DNA from: Fennellomyces sp. T-0311
Taxonomy: Eukaryota > Mucoromycota > Mucoromycetes > Mucorales > Lichtheimiaceae
NCBI GenBank assembly: GCA_025266875.1
Contig: JALLLT010000010.1
Location: forward strand, 372,001 to 436,000
Direction of reading: 5' to 3'
Length of the DNA stretch: 64,000 nucleotides
Made by a program: the position numbers and the translations under genes. The notes under the pieces are model-generated. The model had not been told where the DNA came from and made no database searches. It saw nothing but the letters and a program-made list of their open reading frames with translations. The stretch's first letter is position 1. Each line of letters starts with the position of its first letter. Below, piece after piece: positions 10,657 through 22,230 of the stretch.

Positions 10657-13395
10657 TCGCACAATGATTATGTGCTTCTTCGACCGAGCGTATTGGAAAA
10701 AAATGCAAAAGAAGCCCAAAACGGTCAACTCCGCAAGACGCGATAATTAATAACGTAGCCTGATAACTTTCCTAAGTAGCATTCTTTATACTTTAATTAT
10801 CTTTTAACTTGAGATGTATCTAGATGTTAATTCAGCATGACTTTACTGTATATACTTCCAGAAGAATCTGTCATGCTTGTCCAGGTCGCACAACGATTGT
10901 GGTACCTAAAACGCAGGATTGCATCCATACAATCGAGTACTTAAACTTTTAGCCATCTACGGGTAAGCTCTAATGTATCGGCAATTACCTGTCTCATATA
11001 CTTTCGTTTCCTTTGAATTGATGTAATCTCTATATAAAAAGTAGTAACTCTTAAACGTGGTGATATGCTAAACCCTTGAAACGCTTGGGAAGTGCGTGGA
11101 TATTTTATACTTAGCACGCAAGGTCGATTATTCTGAAGATCAAGATTGTCATAAAGAGCTATTCAAAACGTAAAACGCTTTTGCAAATAAGCATTACCTA
11201 CTGACATATCTCTTTAATGTATCATTGTATCCATAGGAAAATTAATAATACATAGTTCCCATCGCCGCTTTAGCTATTCGGGACGCTCAGTTGAAAAGTA
11301 TAAATTTTATTTGGAAGACTTTTTGACCTGCTCTAATAGGTATATGGTCGCTTCCTTGCGGCGCAAATGCATAGATATAAAAGGGTATCTGATGTCATGT
11401 CTGAAAAAACTCCTTACTGGGAAAAAGACAGCTCCACGTCGAAACGTTGTGAAATTGGGAACGCTTACATATATGGCGATTTGGCGATAATCCCCTAAAG
11501 CGCTTAGGGAAACCAGTATTTATCAAATTAATACTTACGTGCTAGTCATTTTTACACCTATCTACGCAATGTTACTCTTGGAGGGTAGAATAAAATAAAC
11601 TTGCATGGTTTACACAATATGTAGCGCATATATATCCTACTAACATACAGGCCCTCTATGTAAATGGTACGTATGTAAAGAATAATAATCTTTTGCAAAC
11701 ACTTCCTAAGAAAAGCATCGATACACGTATACGTCTGAATTTCCCAGCGAGAAGTTGTAAATACCAGCGCTTTTGTATATAGTATGTAGGGGAGTTCAGT
11801 GAACCTTCACCAGATCATAAACATAAAAAGGTCGAGTTAGCAATTTGACTATTTTTTATGCAGAAGACTTTTATGCCTTCCAAAAGGTACACGATAATTG
11901 CAACATAAATGTTATATAGAGATTTCAAAGAAATGTACAGTTACCTTGTTATTACGCTTATACCGAAAAAGATTTCTCTTATGATTTTATGAATGCTCAC
12001 TGACTCCTCTAGTATATACAGTTTACAATAAACTGCTTTACAAGCATTTGCAGTTGTCATACGTAATTCGTATAGTTGCTATTTGACAGCGTAGGTTTTC
12101 TTTCACTGCACTTGGGACCCCAAACATGCACGTTATTGCTGAGACGCGATTTACCGGATAAACTTTGGTGTGGCTTTTCTCATATATATATATGGGTAAA
12201 GCCGTCAGCATCTCACAAGCACTTTGTCAGAGAATATTACGATACTAAATAGTCGATATAAACAAAAGAGATACATCTTATTTATTTGCTTGTATTTATA
12301 ATTTCCCCACGTTAAATCTGACATTATTTGCTTACAGTTAACGCCAATCAAATCTTTTTCTATAATCATTCCCATCAACGATAATCAAAAAACACACACA
12401 ACAAAACTCGGAGTTGATGAGCGAAAACTCTCCGTTTTGTCTCGTCGTTCGGGATTGTCGGACTGTGTGCATTGTTTATGTTACGCACCTGTATCCGCTT
12501 GTACACAGTAACAAAAAGTTCTCTTACATATATTATATGCAAAGTGAAATATATGTGACCTGATTATCATTGAGAAAAGGTTGCGTGTGGGCGAACCATG
12601 ATTACATGATCATAGCTTGATCTGGTAAGTATCACCTTAGCAATGGGTCGGGTGACGCGTACAAGTGCCGAAAATATTTTATTTTATGTTGAACAATTTA
12701 TATGGCGATCTTTATTCATATGCTTGTATATAGTGTATAACGATTTGCAAGGTTGATGTCATGGATAGTAGATCGTGTACATATATCACTAGATCCATAC
12801 TCATTTATATCATTAAACGTCTCCATGAAAAAAAAGTAGAACATCCCCAGCAAAAATCGATCCTCCGCATCCAACTGGAAAAGCTCACGTGGCAGTCGTT
12901 GTGTTTGACAATCACACAAAGGGTAGAAGACAGGGCAAAATGAAATCGGCAGATCACTTTAAAATAATTATACAGTGTAGCACTACTTCTAAACAGACCG
13001 CGGAAGGCGTTCCGAAAACGTGTGCTCAGACTCAGGTGGAACAAGGGCAAATGCGCCTGTAAAGCAACAACAAACGATCAAAAGCGTAGTTTCATGGCAA
13101 CTTGTTTTAGCGGGCATGTTTGGGTCAAAACAGGTTGACATATGGCGGACAGGCTTTGCTTAATAATCAGAGCCAGTAGATGAGATCCCGGTCCCGTGTA
13201 ATCATTGACTTATAAGGAAGGCCGCGCACAGTGCAACGATTTCTTTTGAAAGTTTATTTCGTTAAAAAGGCAAATGACGAATCAGCATATAAAAAAGAGC
13301 AATGGCAATTATCATAGTAAAGGGAATCATAGCGTATGTACATCATAGATTGCAGAGGGAATATGTAAAGATGAGGTAAAACTTTTTTTCTTCGA
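10657..13395. other. Gene-poor AT-rich spacer with dispersed repeats
   Basis: About 2.7 kb with no supported gene. It contains a 27-bp sequence (11307-11333) whose exact reverse complement lies at 61507-61533, and the second copy (11787-11803) of the 17-base sequence also seen at 7275. A short imperfect hairpin sits near 12404-12441. The final ~450 bases are likely the 3' side of the bZIP gene. Confidence 0.5.
11307..11333 (-). repeat. Dispersed repeat, partner of 61507-61533 (inverted)
   Basis: These 27 bases are the exact reverse complement of 61507-61533. Similarity continues imperfectly on both sides, notably about 20 bases towards 11353. The flanks hold no coding potential, so this looks like a fragment of an old interspersed element. 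Confidence 0.7.
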
Positions 13396-14110
13396 TCATG
13401 ATGACGCCTCAGTCTTGGTGTTTTTCTCGATGAGCAACGTGCGCAGCCACTTGATTTCTCGTTCAAGCGACTCTACACGCTCTTCAAGTTTTTCCGATTT
13501 ATCGGTCATATCTTTGACCGATTGCTCCAGAGCCCGTTCACGGATTTTCTTCTTGGCACGGAAGCGGGCACTTGCAGCCGTGTTTCGCCTCCGCTTGTCT
13601 TCTTCGATGGCCTCTCGATCTTTAGCGCTCAGTTCTTCGTCCGCACGTGCCCTTTTATTGTTACCAGTGCGCTTCTCAGCTCCTGCTGATTTGGGTCCTC
13701 CTGATGACACGGGCGAAGACTTGACTTGTGATGGATCAACTTTGGGGAGTAGTAAAGGTGCTCGGGCACCTGCAGCTCGGTGCTGTTGAACCAGATCTAA
13801 GCCGAGAAGCTTCAACAGATCGTTGCTTGGATCTGCCAGTTGCGACATATTCAAAGGCATTATCGTATTGTCTTGCCCGGAGGGTTTGTCCTCGACTGCG
13901 CTTCCCGGTGCCACATCGAATGTGAATTGTGCATTCGTCTAAACGATCGCCATGTCAACAGACTACGCGCTTAAGAAAAATTCTGCAGTGGCATACCCAT
14001 AGCTCTAGATCTTCGGTGTAACTGCTACTCTCGTCAGAGGTTGTAGAGTTGGAAATGGTATTTGTATCAAAGACGAGTGACTCGATGAACGGGTCGTAAG
14101 AGTTGGACAT
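13396..14110 (-). CDS. bZIP transcription factor (Cys-3/MetR-like basic region)
   Basis: Two exons, 14110-13997 and 13938-13396, with a 58-nt phase-0 intron (gtatgc...tttag), give 218 residues. The basic region (about residues 150-172) carries the EEDKRRRNTAASARFRAKKK signature, with the N-x2-A-S-x-R-F-R DNA-contact pattern of the fungal Cys-3/MetR/Met4 bZIP group. A heptad leucine zipper runs to about residue 209. The N-terminal half is Ser/Thr and acidic, with no other domain. Family members control sulphur assimilation in ascomycetes, but the basic region is shared with other fungal bZIPs, so the target pathway here is only a suggestion. The start ATG has no upstream in-frame alternative. 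Confidence 0.92.
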
Positions 14111-14297
14111 TGGTATATAAAAAAGTGATGAAGAAAAAGTAACAAGGTGGGGATGATGCGTGGCCTCCGATGATTTATATAAAAACCCTTTGCTGAATAA
14201 TCAAGCTGCTTGAATACGTACCCAGGAGTTTTAATTTTCTTTTCCATGGGTGAGCGCTTAATATGCCTTCCATAAACAGAATTGCTGGCTGAAACAT
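14111..14297. promoter_or_regulatory. Upstream region of the bZIP gene
   Basis: On the coding strand, the ~90 bases before the bZIP ATG are pyrimidine-rich (CTTTTTCTTCATCAC-like). This is the usual core-promoter and leader texture at highly used genes in this window. No specific factor site can be assigned. Confidence 0.3.
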
Positions 14298-14830
14298 TCA
14301 GCCGATCCAATTCCATCCATTACCTTGTCTGTCAAAAGTGAAACGAGTCTCCCACAAGGGCTCAGGATGTGGTTTACTCACGCTTGACAAAACGATTTTC
14401 GTTTCTATACTATATATACAGATCAACACTCCACGAAGAATACAGACATGATCATTCGGAAAAAAACCAGAATCGCGAGCAAAACCGGCCAAGAATGTTG
14501 AAATAAGGCAGCAACTAGGTCGAGTTGACCGTCTGTTTCCATAGTTACTGATACTTTTATTGGGGTTCAGAATGGTAGGCATGGTATTATGTTGTTGAAA
14601 ATCACTTCGATCAACCGGTGCCTGTGGAGTAAATAACAAACAATCGAGATCCGCCTGGTCTGGTTTCATGGGGGTACCTTCACTGATGATCATTAAAGGA
14701 AATATATGCACCTGTTTGCCGTTTTGTGGATTCGCCGCTTGCATGCACGCTGAGCGGACGGCCAACCAATGTAAGCAAGCATGTAAGACGTCATTTCGAT
14801 CATTGAGATGATACGCGGAGACCTTCGACC
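14298..14830 (-). other. Unassigned open reading frame, possible gene fragment
   Basis: A minus-strand frame stays open for about 170 codons, from roughly 14840 to 14298. Its composition is protein-like (for example HACLHWLAVRSACMQAAN and TPQAPVDRSDFQQHN). Internal ATGs exist, but I find no convincing exon partner and recognise no family. It may be a fragment of a decayed gene or a long untranslated leader region. Confidence 0.25.
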
Positions 14831-16419
14831 CTCTTTTTCATCATAGCATTAGGTTGTCACTGAAGAATCCGCTAAGGGTGTCAAGGATAAAGTCCATCAT
14901 AATCACATTCTGTTACGATTTGACATTGTGTGTTTTTTCTTGTCATCCAATCCGTGAAACGAGCCGTGATGCAAGCCCATATGGACCATGTCGTGCTTAG
15001 TTTTTAAGACCTTTATTGCTCCTAACAACCGTGGCGTTGTTATCAACACAAAATGCTTTGGTTTCCTATATATCCTGAACACTTGTAACTTCTAGATATG
15101 ATATGATGCATACTGTTATTTTCAGCCATAGACTATCAATGCTTTATCTGTAATGTACTATGCCCATCACCAGATTGAACCCTTGAAAGTATGGGGCATC
15201 ATGTGCTGCGCTTTTTTGCCCTGTGCTCTATTGACTATTTCTACATCATATATTTTTAATAATGAGACACACGGTATGTCACAATACGCTGCTTAATCGA
15301 CTCGAGCCATGGAGGATATGTACAACCGCAGTAACTTTACATTGGCTCTTGTATAAGCACCTTCTTCTGTGCGAAGTAGCTACCTGCAGAACGATAGTAT
15401 ACCAATGAGGAAGCAGTGATGGGAATCTTTGTGTATAGCATCGAAAGCAGTAGTGTTCATATCACAATCTATGTATGCACATGCTTTAAATATATCTGCC
15501 GAAATACCAATTTCTAACATTATAGCTATGTAAGACCATAACAGCACAAGATATCTCGTCGAACGTGCATTTTCTAGAGAAATGGATAAAGATTACATCC
15601 AGTTCCCGTCAATGAGTGTACTTAATCAGGCAAATATAAAAAGAGTTGTGATCGTCGAGGGGAATCGGTTAATGACAGAAAAAAAAAGACGATCCTTATC
15701 TTTAAATTGACAATTAATCGAATACGCCAGTGTGATGGGAAGATTTTATCAGCACATAAATCACTGAAGGAACATTTTTGCCGGTTTCGGTGGCACCAGC
15801 AACTCTAATAAAGTTCATTCATGCAACTCAAGCACATAATTCTACAGCTAGCAAATGTCTGCTTTAATTTGATACACCAACTACTTATTCCTGGTATTCA
15901 GAGCACATCCATAGCTAAATGGACGGGCACTAGTGGCCGGAGATACTGAAGCATTGATAATACTGGGTAGTATGTTTACTTATATTGCCAAATATTTTTT
16001 TGTGATTGCTTGGAACATCCCGCCAAGAACCTGTTGTCGACACTTTGTTGATTAACATATAAGAACACGCTAGTTTAAGCGCAAGAATCGACATCCAACT
16101 CTTCACACAATTCATTTTTCTCCAAACCAATCCACTGAAAAGCACATCTTATCTAAAGCTCGGATCATCAAGAAAGAATGCGTTGCATGTACTGCGGAAA
16201 AAAGACTCACACCTACTCGTATGAATCTCTTGATCAAATGTCACTCAACTTTTATATAATAGTGTCTTTAAAATAGAGGATGCCCCTACGTTTACCGCCC
16301 TGAAGGAGGCCGCAAGTAACAGGGTTTGCGACTGACCCGTCTGAAGCATTAAAGATCAGTTTTCGAAACAATAAAAAAAACATTTAGAGGACATATGGTT
16401 TACTGCAAGCTAATGAATC
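14831..16419. other. Intergenic, no gene seen
   Basis: AT-rich spacer of about 1.6 kb. ORFs are short and random-looking. The last ~270 bases are probably the 3' side of the TRIC gene. Confidence 0.45.
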
Positions 16420-17340
16420 CTACTGTTCCTTCTTTTCCTCCTCTATCGTCAGCTTTTCTATTGTCTTCTGCTGCCATCGCGTCACATAAGTACGGTAAAT
16501 AAGACCACTTGATAAGACCACGGCTCCCCACGCCTGGGCTTCTTCTGGTTTCATCATGGGAACATCGAGCCATTCGCAGAGCGCCGGTGTTGTGGCAGCA
16601 GTGTAAAACGCAGCAGTGATGAATGATGCCTTCATATCAACGGATGCAGTGCGCAACAATCGTGGTGTAGAGAATGACCATTGAGGACTGGTTAACCGGA
16701 AAGCGTCTAAAGGAGAAAGTGTGCTTAATACAAGACAATGGCAACAACAAATGGAACTTACCAACCCAAAGGCCCCCACCACATCCAGCTAATGCACCAC
16801 AGATGATCTTTGCCGCCCATTTATCCTCGCCGAGTTCGCTGTTTCGCGCCACACCCAAGATACCACCATTCACAACAGCGGCAGTTCGGAGAACACCGTC
16901 GGCAGCAGTAAACAGTTGCTCCATGAAGGGTATGGCAAACAGATACTCGAGAAACTGGTAAAAGTATGGGTTCGAGAACATCAACCAGTAGGTTGCCTAT
17001 CCATTTCAGCAATGAGATATACTCTTTCGCTCTACTTGACATGGATACATACTCCATACACTCCCCAGAAACGATTACTTTTCAAGATACCGAGAGGGTT
17101 GCCTAGCAGTAGTGCAGCAGTGGAGCCGCCGCCAGAAGACATTACGATAGTGGCCAGTAAACCTTGACCCCATCCAATGTCGGCATGACTTGACTTTAGC
17201 GCAGAGCGGTAAGTATAGTTGATCAGAATGGCATGTAAAAGCTCCAGAATGGGAAGACTGAGACCAATTGCAGGTACTTCGATTGAAGCATCGCGTAATG
17301 CTGTTACAATGTCTACCAACTGGCTTGTTGCTGTGTCCAT
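16420..17340 (-). CDS. TRIC-type trimeric intracellular cation channel
   Basis: Three exons, 17340-17053, 16996-16762 and 16706-16420 (introns of 56 and 55 nt), give 269 residues. The order of conserved segments matches the TRIC family: an N-terminal helix pair, a glycine-rich stretch (VMSSGGGSTAALLLG), a middle helix (FEYLFA-type region after ATYWLMFSNPYFYQFL), and a second glycine-rich stretch (GALAGCGGGLWVDAFRL). This is followed by the hallmark W-S-F-x-T-P then a Lys-Ala-Ser helix. TRIC proteins are monovalent-cation channels of the ER or other internal membranes that balance charge during calcium release. The fungal role is little known. The C-terminus ends in a charged cytosolic tail (IEEEKKEQ). 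No signal peptide or lesions are seen. Confidence 0.88.
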
Positions 17341-18348
17341 ATCTTTTTAAGAAAAAAGTGGAAAAGGGATACACGCGTGGTCGTTTTCACACACAAGTCC
17401 GCATAATATTTGGTGCCTCGTGAGCCTCTTGTACTTAGTTCCGATTCCTGGCATGGCATTAACGCGGCTGTTCATGATTGGATATGACATGTTTGTTACA
17501 GGAACTATCTATTTGCACATATGACACTGGAATAGCTATCAGTGATGTCGAAAGCACGATGATTGATTTTCTACCTCTGTCTTGAACGTTGGCATCATGA
17601 TCGCCGGAAATCCGCGCATTTAGTATCTCATCTGACAGGCCCTATGTAGCACCAAGACTGGAGAAATAAAATGTAACAGAAAGCTTGGAGCCTTTAAAAG
17701 TAGGGTGTCCATGACCTCGTAATTCACCCTGCATTGCTGCTGGTTATTAAACTGAACTGATCATCTGCGTTTGAACGTGCTTATCCAGCTCTGGGAGGCG
17801 TTTCTTTGCTCTATCTTCATCTCATATATCTACATATGACGCACGGTAGAGCAATATGTATGCGCCAAAATCAATGACGCTCTTCTGCTTCTGTCCAAAT
17901 TCGTTTACTCATTTGGAGCAATACTAGTGCTCATCCACATATGTTCAAGAAAAGTTTCTCAGTCTCACGCGAGAGGCATAAAGCCGAAAGAGGGTTGAAA
18001 TATGTAAAGGGGTTGGCTGCACGTTGTGCCAAAACGCTATGCTCGAGTCTACAGCAAGTTATTCATCATGTAAAGCTTATAATAAAGGCGCATTGCACCC
18101 GCCCAGCCGGCTTCGATGACCAGCTTTGGATACGCACTATGTGTATTGCACTTCCATGTGCACAGTTATCCCCATGGTAACGTACAAAAGTGATACTGGA
18201 TTCAAACGTTTGTATTTCGGTTGAAAGAATGCAGGATGAATGAATGAATGAATGTATCTTTTTTTCTTGCGTTTTTTTACATAAGCATATCCGGCCAGCG
18301 TCCTATGCAATATATATGTATATATATACAGCTTTCACTTGGTATTTT
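17341..18348. other. Intergenic with a GAAT microsatellite
   Basis: About 1 kb between TRIC and TBC genes. It contains a short (GAAT)n tract at about 18236-18252. No coding sequence is supported. Confidence 0.5.
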
Positions 18349-20475
18349 TTATCGTCGAAAGAACCGGAAGCTCAATGCAGAAGTCGGCGACGATCCAGAT
18401 GATGTACTTGAAGGAGCCGGTTCTGCTGGTACTGCAGCAGCAGCAGCTGCTGCTGCTGCTTGAGCTGCCGCTGCACGCTGTTGCTTGCGCCGTTCTCTAA
18501 ACAGGACTCTGCGACGTTCGATCTCTGAAGCTGAGATATCGGATCCCACTCCCGATCGTGAAAAGACACACTCCATAAATCGATGGCAGTCGAGTAAACG
18601 CCTTGGCATATTCTGAAGGATAGGAAAGATCTCGATCGGGTCATCCAGCGCCCAGATTCGTTTCTCGTTCATTTTGATAATGGTTAATGCGACGCGAAAC
18701 AAAACTTTGCTTCCTTCACTGAAATGATTCAGGGTTAGCAACTTTTAAAAGGTGGGTCAAAACCCTGAAACTCACATGTACAGGGAATCCCATACTCGCA
18801 GCACGGTCTATAGAAACTGGTTAGGCTTTTTTTATATCTGCCTCGTAGTCTTCAGCGGAATATACCTCGACTGGAAGAATATTGATGAACAGGGTCAGAA
18901 ACCAGTGGCTGGTCACGAGTGTAATGGAAGGCAACCCCTCGGATTCAACGCACTCCCAAAAACATTTTCCGCTGCCGATCTTATTCCAGACACCGGGCAA
19001 CCGTTCATACACCATCATCATCAAGACGGTTTGGTCAATGTGAGCCCCTTCCATGGTAACATCGTACATGTTTTCTGGAAAATAGTCATGCACGGTGGTG
19101 ATCAGCATCCAGAACGCAGCCTCTTCGCCATCAACAAAGAGCAGAAAGAAGCCAGCCAAGTAATTGAGGGATTGGCAATAGCCGATCTGTGGCGCATACA
19201 CACTGAATGCTAGTAGAACACGTCTGAGGGCGCGCAGTTTGGGATTGGATTCGGGCACCATGGTAACAGAACCATCGTCAGCGGTGACGGCACAGGCGAA
19301 CTGCTCATTGTCCGGGAAGGTTCGATGTAAGTCTAACCCTTAAAATGTCAGCATTGTTTATCAATACAAAGGTATGCACAAACCTCGAACGATGATTTCG
19401 GCATATTCGTTGTGTTCGCCCATCGCTTCGGCAGTTTTGACAAGCGAGTCGTACAAACCGGCGTTGGCTTCCATTTTGGCTTTGGCTCCGCTGTAATGCA
19501 TCCAGGCCTGTTGGCCGCTTTTAGTAAACGTATCGGGGGTGTATCTTTTTATAATCATACCTTGCCACGAATGTCGTGTGGAATTCCTTTGCGAACATAA
19601 CGCTTGACTATTTTTTTGGATGTTGTTGTTCAGCCCTGCTGTGCGCAAACAGGTATAAAAATAGAATTTTTTTTGGCTTACGCTTTGAACTGACAGGAGG
19701 CCATTGTCCCTGATGCTCTGCCAAATACGACTTCCACTTGGCGTTCTGACGCTCAAGGATAGGCTGGTAGTCCGTCTCGAATTGGAGTTGATCAGCGAGT
19801 CGTACCCATTGCGTGGGTTGCTTGAATCCATAGGCATCTCTCCGCTCAGCCGTGTTATTATTAGGTCTCCGCTCCTCGTCATCTTCGATTCGTTCTAATA
19901 TGCGCGATGAGTTTTTTTCTATCTTTATCTTTTCGGCTCACACAGATGGAGCCCTTACTTTCATCATCCTGTTTGACCCAGGGACAGGGCGACGCAGGTG
20001 GCGGCGGAGTGGATGGCATGGACAGACCATCATCGTCGTCTTCGTCGTCTAAACTGCTGCTTGTGCTACCTTGTCTTGACGAACAGACACTGGATGCAAT
20101 GCTCGACGACGAAGCATTGAACCCTGAATCGTAATAAGGCGAATATGGTCGTTCCTGGGGTGATAGTAAAGGAGATGTAGGCGTTCTGGGACTGGCGAGT
20201 GGACTTGCTTTGTAGCCTTTTGCGCTGAAGCCCGGCGAAGTGGCTGTGGGCGAACTCTGCGAAGGTTTCAGTGCCAAGGGCGGAGGGGGTGAGTAGACTG
20301 TCAGATAATTGCATCTTCGCGATGAAGAAGAGGAGGCAGCGGATTTCGCTAGCTGGAAATCGGATTTTTGACGCTTGAGGTTGTTATTGGTGGCGGACAA
20401 GTTTTGAAAAGCCTTCCTTAGGCTTTGCTGCTGGTGCCGCAACTCTTGTTTTGAAGGATTGTCTTGGGTTGCCAT
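18349..20475 (-). CDS. TBC-domain Rab GTPase-activating protein
   Basis: Seven exons: 20475-19959, 19894-19682, 19607-19561, 19507-19384, 19332-18866, 18807-18776 and 18718-18349, giving 589 residues. The first ~170 residues are a Ser/Pro-rich, presumably disordered region. The TBC domain starts near KRYVRKGIPHDIRGKAW (about residues 245-261). It has the arginine finger in IVRDLHR (Arg304) and the glutamine finger in GYCQS (Gln354), so both catalytic residues are present. It ends after the LDCHRFMECVF segment. The tail contains a polyalanine run encoded by GCN repeats near 18425-18470, then Ser/Pro sequence. Such proteins accelerate GTP hydrolysis on Rab GTPases in membrane traffic. The layout resembles the GRTP1/Gyp group, but the specific Rab cannot be told. 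Start is the ATG (MATQDNP) after a pyrimidine-rich leader. Confidence 0.94.
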
Positions 20476-22230
20476 GCTATTTGGGCGATAGAAAGGAAAG
20501 GAAGAGGGAAAAAGAAAAAGTGGAGGAAAAAAAAAGAAAGAGAAAAAAGGGAGGTTAAAATAGAACACATGCACAATGCACTCGTCTAATATCCTCCTGA
20601 ATCAGAAGTACCAACTCCACTCTCGCTCGCTTAATCCTTTTTGGCGCCATTTTCCACTTTGCCAGGTCAATTCGCTTTGCATGACTAATCCTTCCAGCCA
20701 ATGCGTTTTCGACAGGTCAATGACGCCATGTGTTCTCTGGGATCGCAAGGATCAAAGCATCTTGGCACAGGTACGCAACTAATTTTTTTTTAATAAGTTG
20801 ACGACTAAGCCCGAATCACCTTGGCATTGCAATGTTTCAAGTCCCTTGGTATGATTAATATAATCCCGGCGAAATTTACACTCTAGGATCTCGTTGGTTT
20901 ACCACCTACCAATACCCTCCAGCTAACTTTAATTGATAGTTTCTCATCCGATCTATTTACAGCATAACCTGGTTGCGTGTGTAAAGGCGATCGGCGCAAT
21001 GTACTCGCTGATTCTCCATTAAAATATTCTGCGGAATGGTGACTTGCTTCATGCACTTCCTTATCCAGAGCTAGATTTGTTACAGTACTGCCTATTCGTA
21101 TATCAAAGCAAAGGTTCTAAGCATAGTCATAAACTAAATGTCATGCTCATGAAAACGGTTCACACTGGAACATGCAGAGGTAGATCAACCTATAATAAAA
21201 TAGCTGCATGCGAGTTGGATGATAAAAGATTTCCTAAACAAGAAGCAATCTTTTTGGCTTCGTTAAATCGTATAGCATGCCATCCCTGACAAGTGCCACT
21301 CTTCAGGTCGATCAGTAATTGTTTCCGCCCGTTCACCTGTTATGCATTGAGTTTTCGTTGGATTGCAAGATGGAGAGCATATGCAGTGCTCGTGAGGGTT
21401 ATCGTATCTCGAAAGGTAACAACGAAATATGCTGAGCAGCAGAACGTTCTTTCATTTATATAAAGATCGTCATTTCGTTGTTATGATTGACGCCTATCAG
21501 GTGACATTGCTAGATGATGATGGTTGTACCAGCATGCGTTGGGCGTACCAAAATAGGACTTGTACAGATTGATACATTACACGGTCCACTGTGGATGGCG
21601 TAGAGTAAAGAAGAAAAACACGAAGAATCAATTAGCCTCCTTTCAATCAGTGTACACCAAACCAGCATCGTAGCTGAGATCAATACACTTCTTGGTGCAC
21701 ACTAATCATTCTGACACTCTCGCCGACAAAAATAAGGTTATGCGTCTCCTTTCCAATTAGTGACATCCACGGATTACTGCTAGCTCCTGCCTTGACGATG
21801 CAGCAAGGAGTATAGTGCTTATCGAGGTGGTGCTTTGCATCATCTGATAATTAAGGAGAGAAACGGAGCGTTTCATTAGAGCAAGGAAAGCCGTGTATGA
21901 CATAATCCTGTTGCAGTGTGTACACAGACAAGGTATATGAGTAGATATTACTCATACTCAAGCCACACATCACTGACAAGCATTGTTTTGTTGAAAGAAG
22001 CATCACAAAATGCGGAATGTTACGAGATAAACGCGCGTCGGCAGCAAAAGGAAAAAAAAACCAAGCACACGATCGAATAGGTGCATAGCAAAGATGATGC
22101 TCTTTTTCTATGCTCTGGAAACACGCTCTTTGGTGTTCTGCGACATGGACATGTTGATGACCGATCCGGCATCCACGTCCCAGTACAAAGCCCGCGTTAG
22201 ATTTTTTTTCGCGTGTCTCTTTCCAACAAT
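20476..22230. other. Divergent intergenic region between TBC and eIF2B epsilon
   Basis: About 1.75 kb. The first ~100 bases are purine-rich on the plus strand, so the TBC leader is pyrimidine-rich on its own strand. The middle is AT-rich with only short spurious ORFs. Confidence 0.5.

Noticed and set aside
7275..11803. 17-base sequence shared by 7275-7291 and 11787-11803
   Set aside because: Too short, and the similarity outside is weak; noted only as a possible old repeat.
12716..13050. Overlapping short ORFs upstream of the bZIP 3' end
   Set aside because: Mutually exclusive frames on both strands, no protein-like composition, no splice sites.
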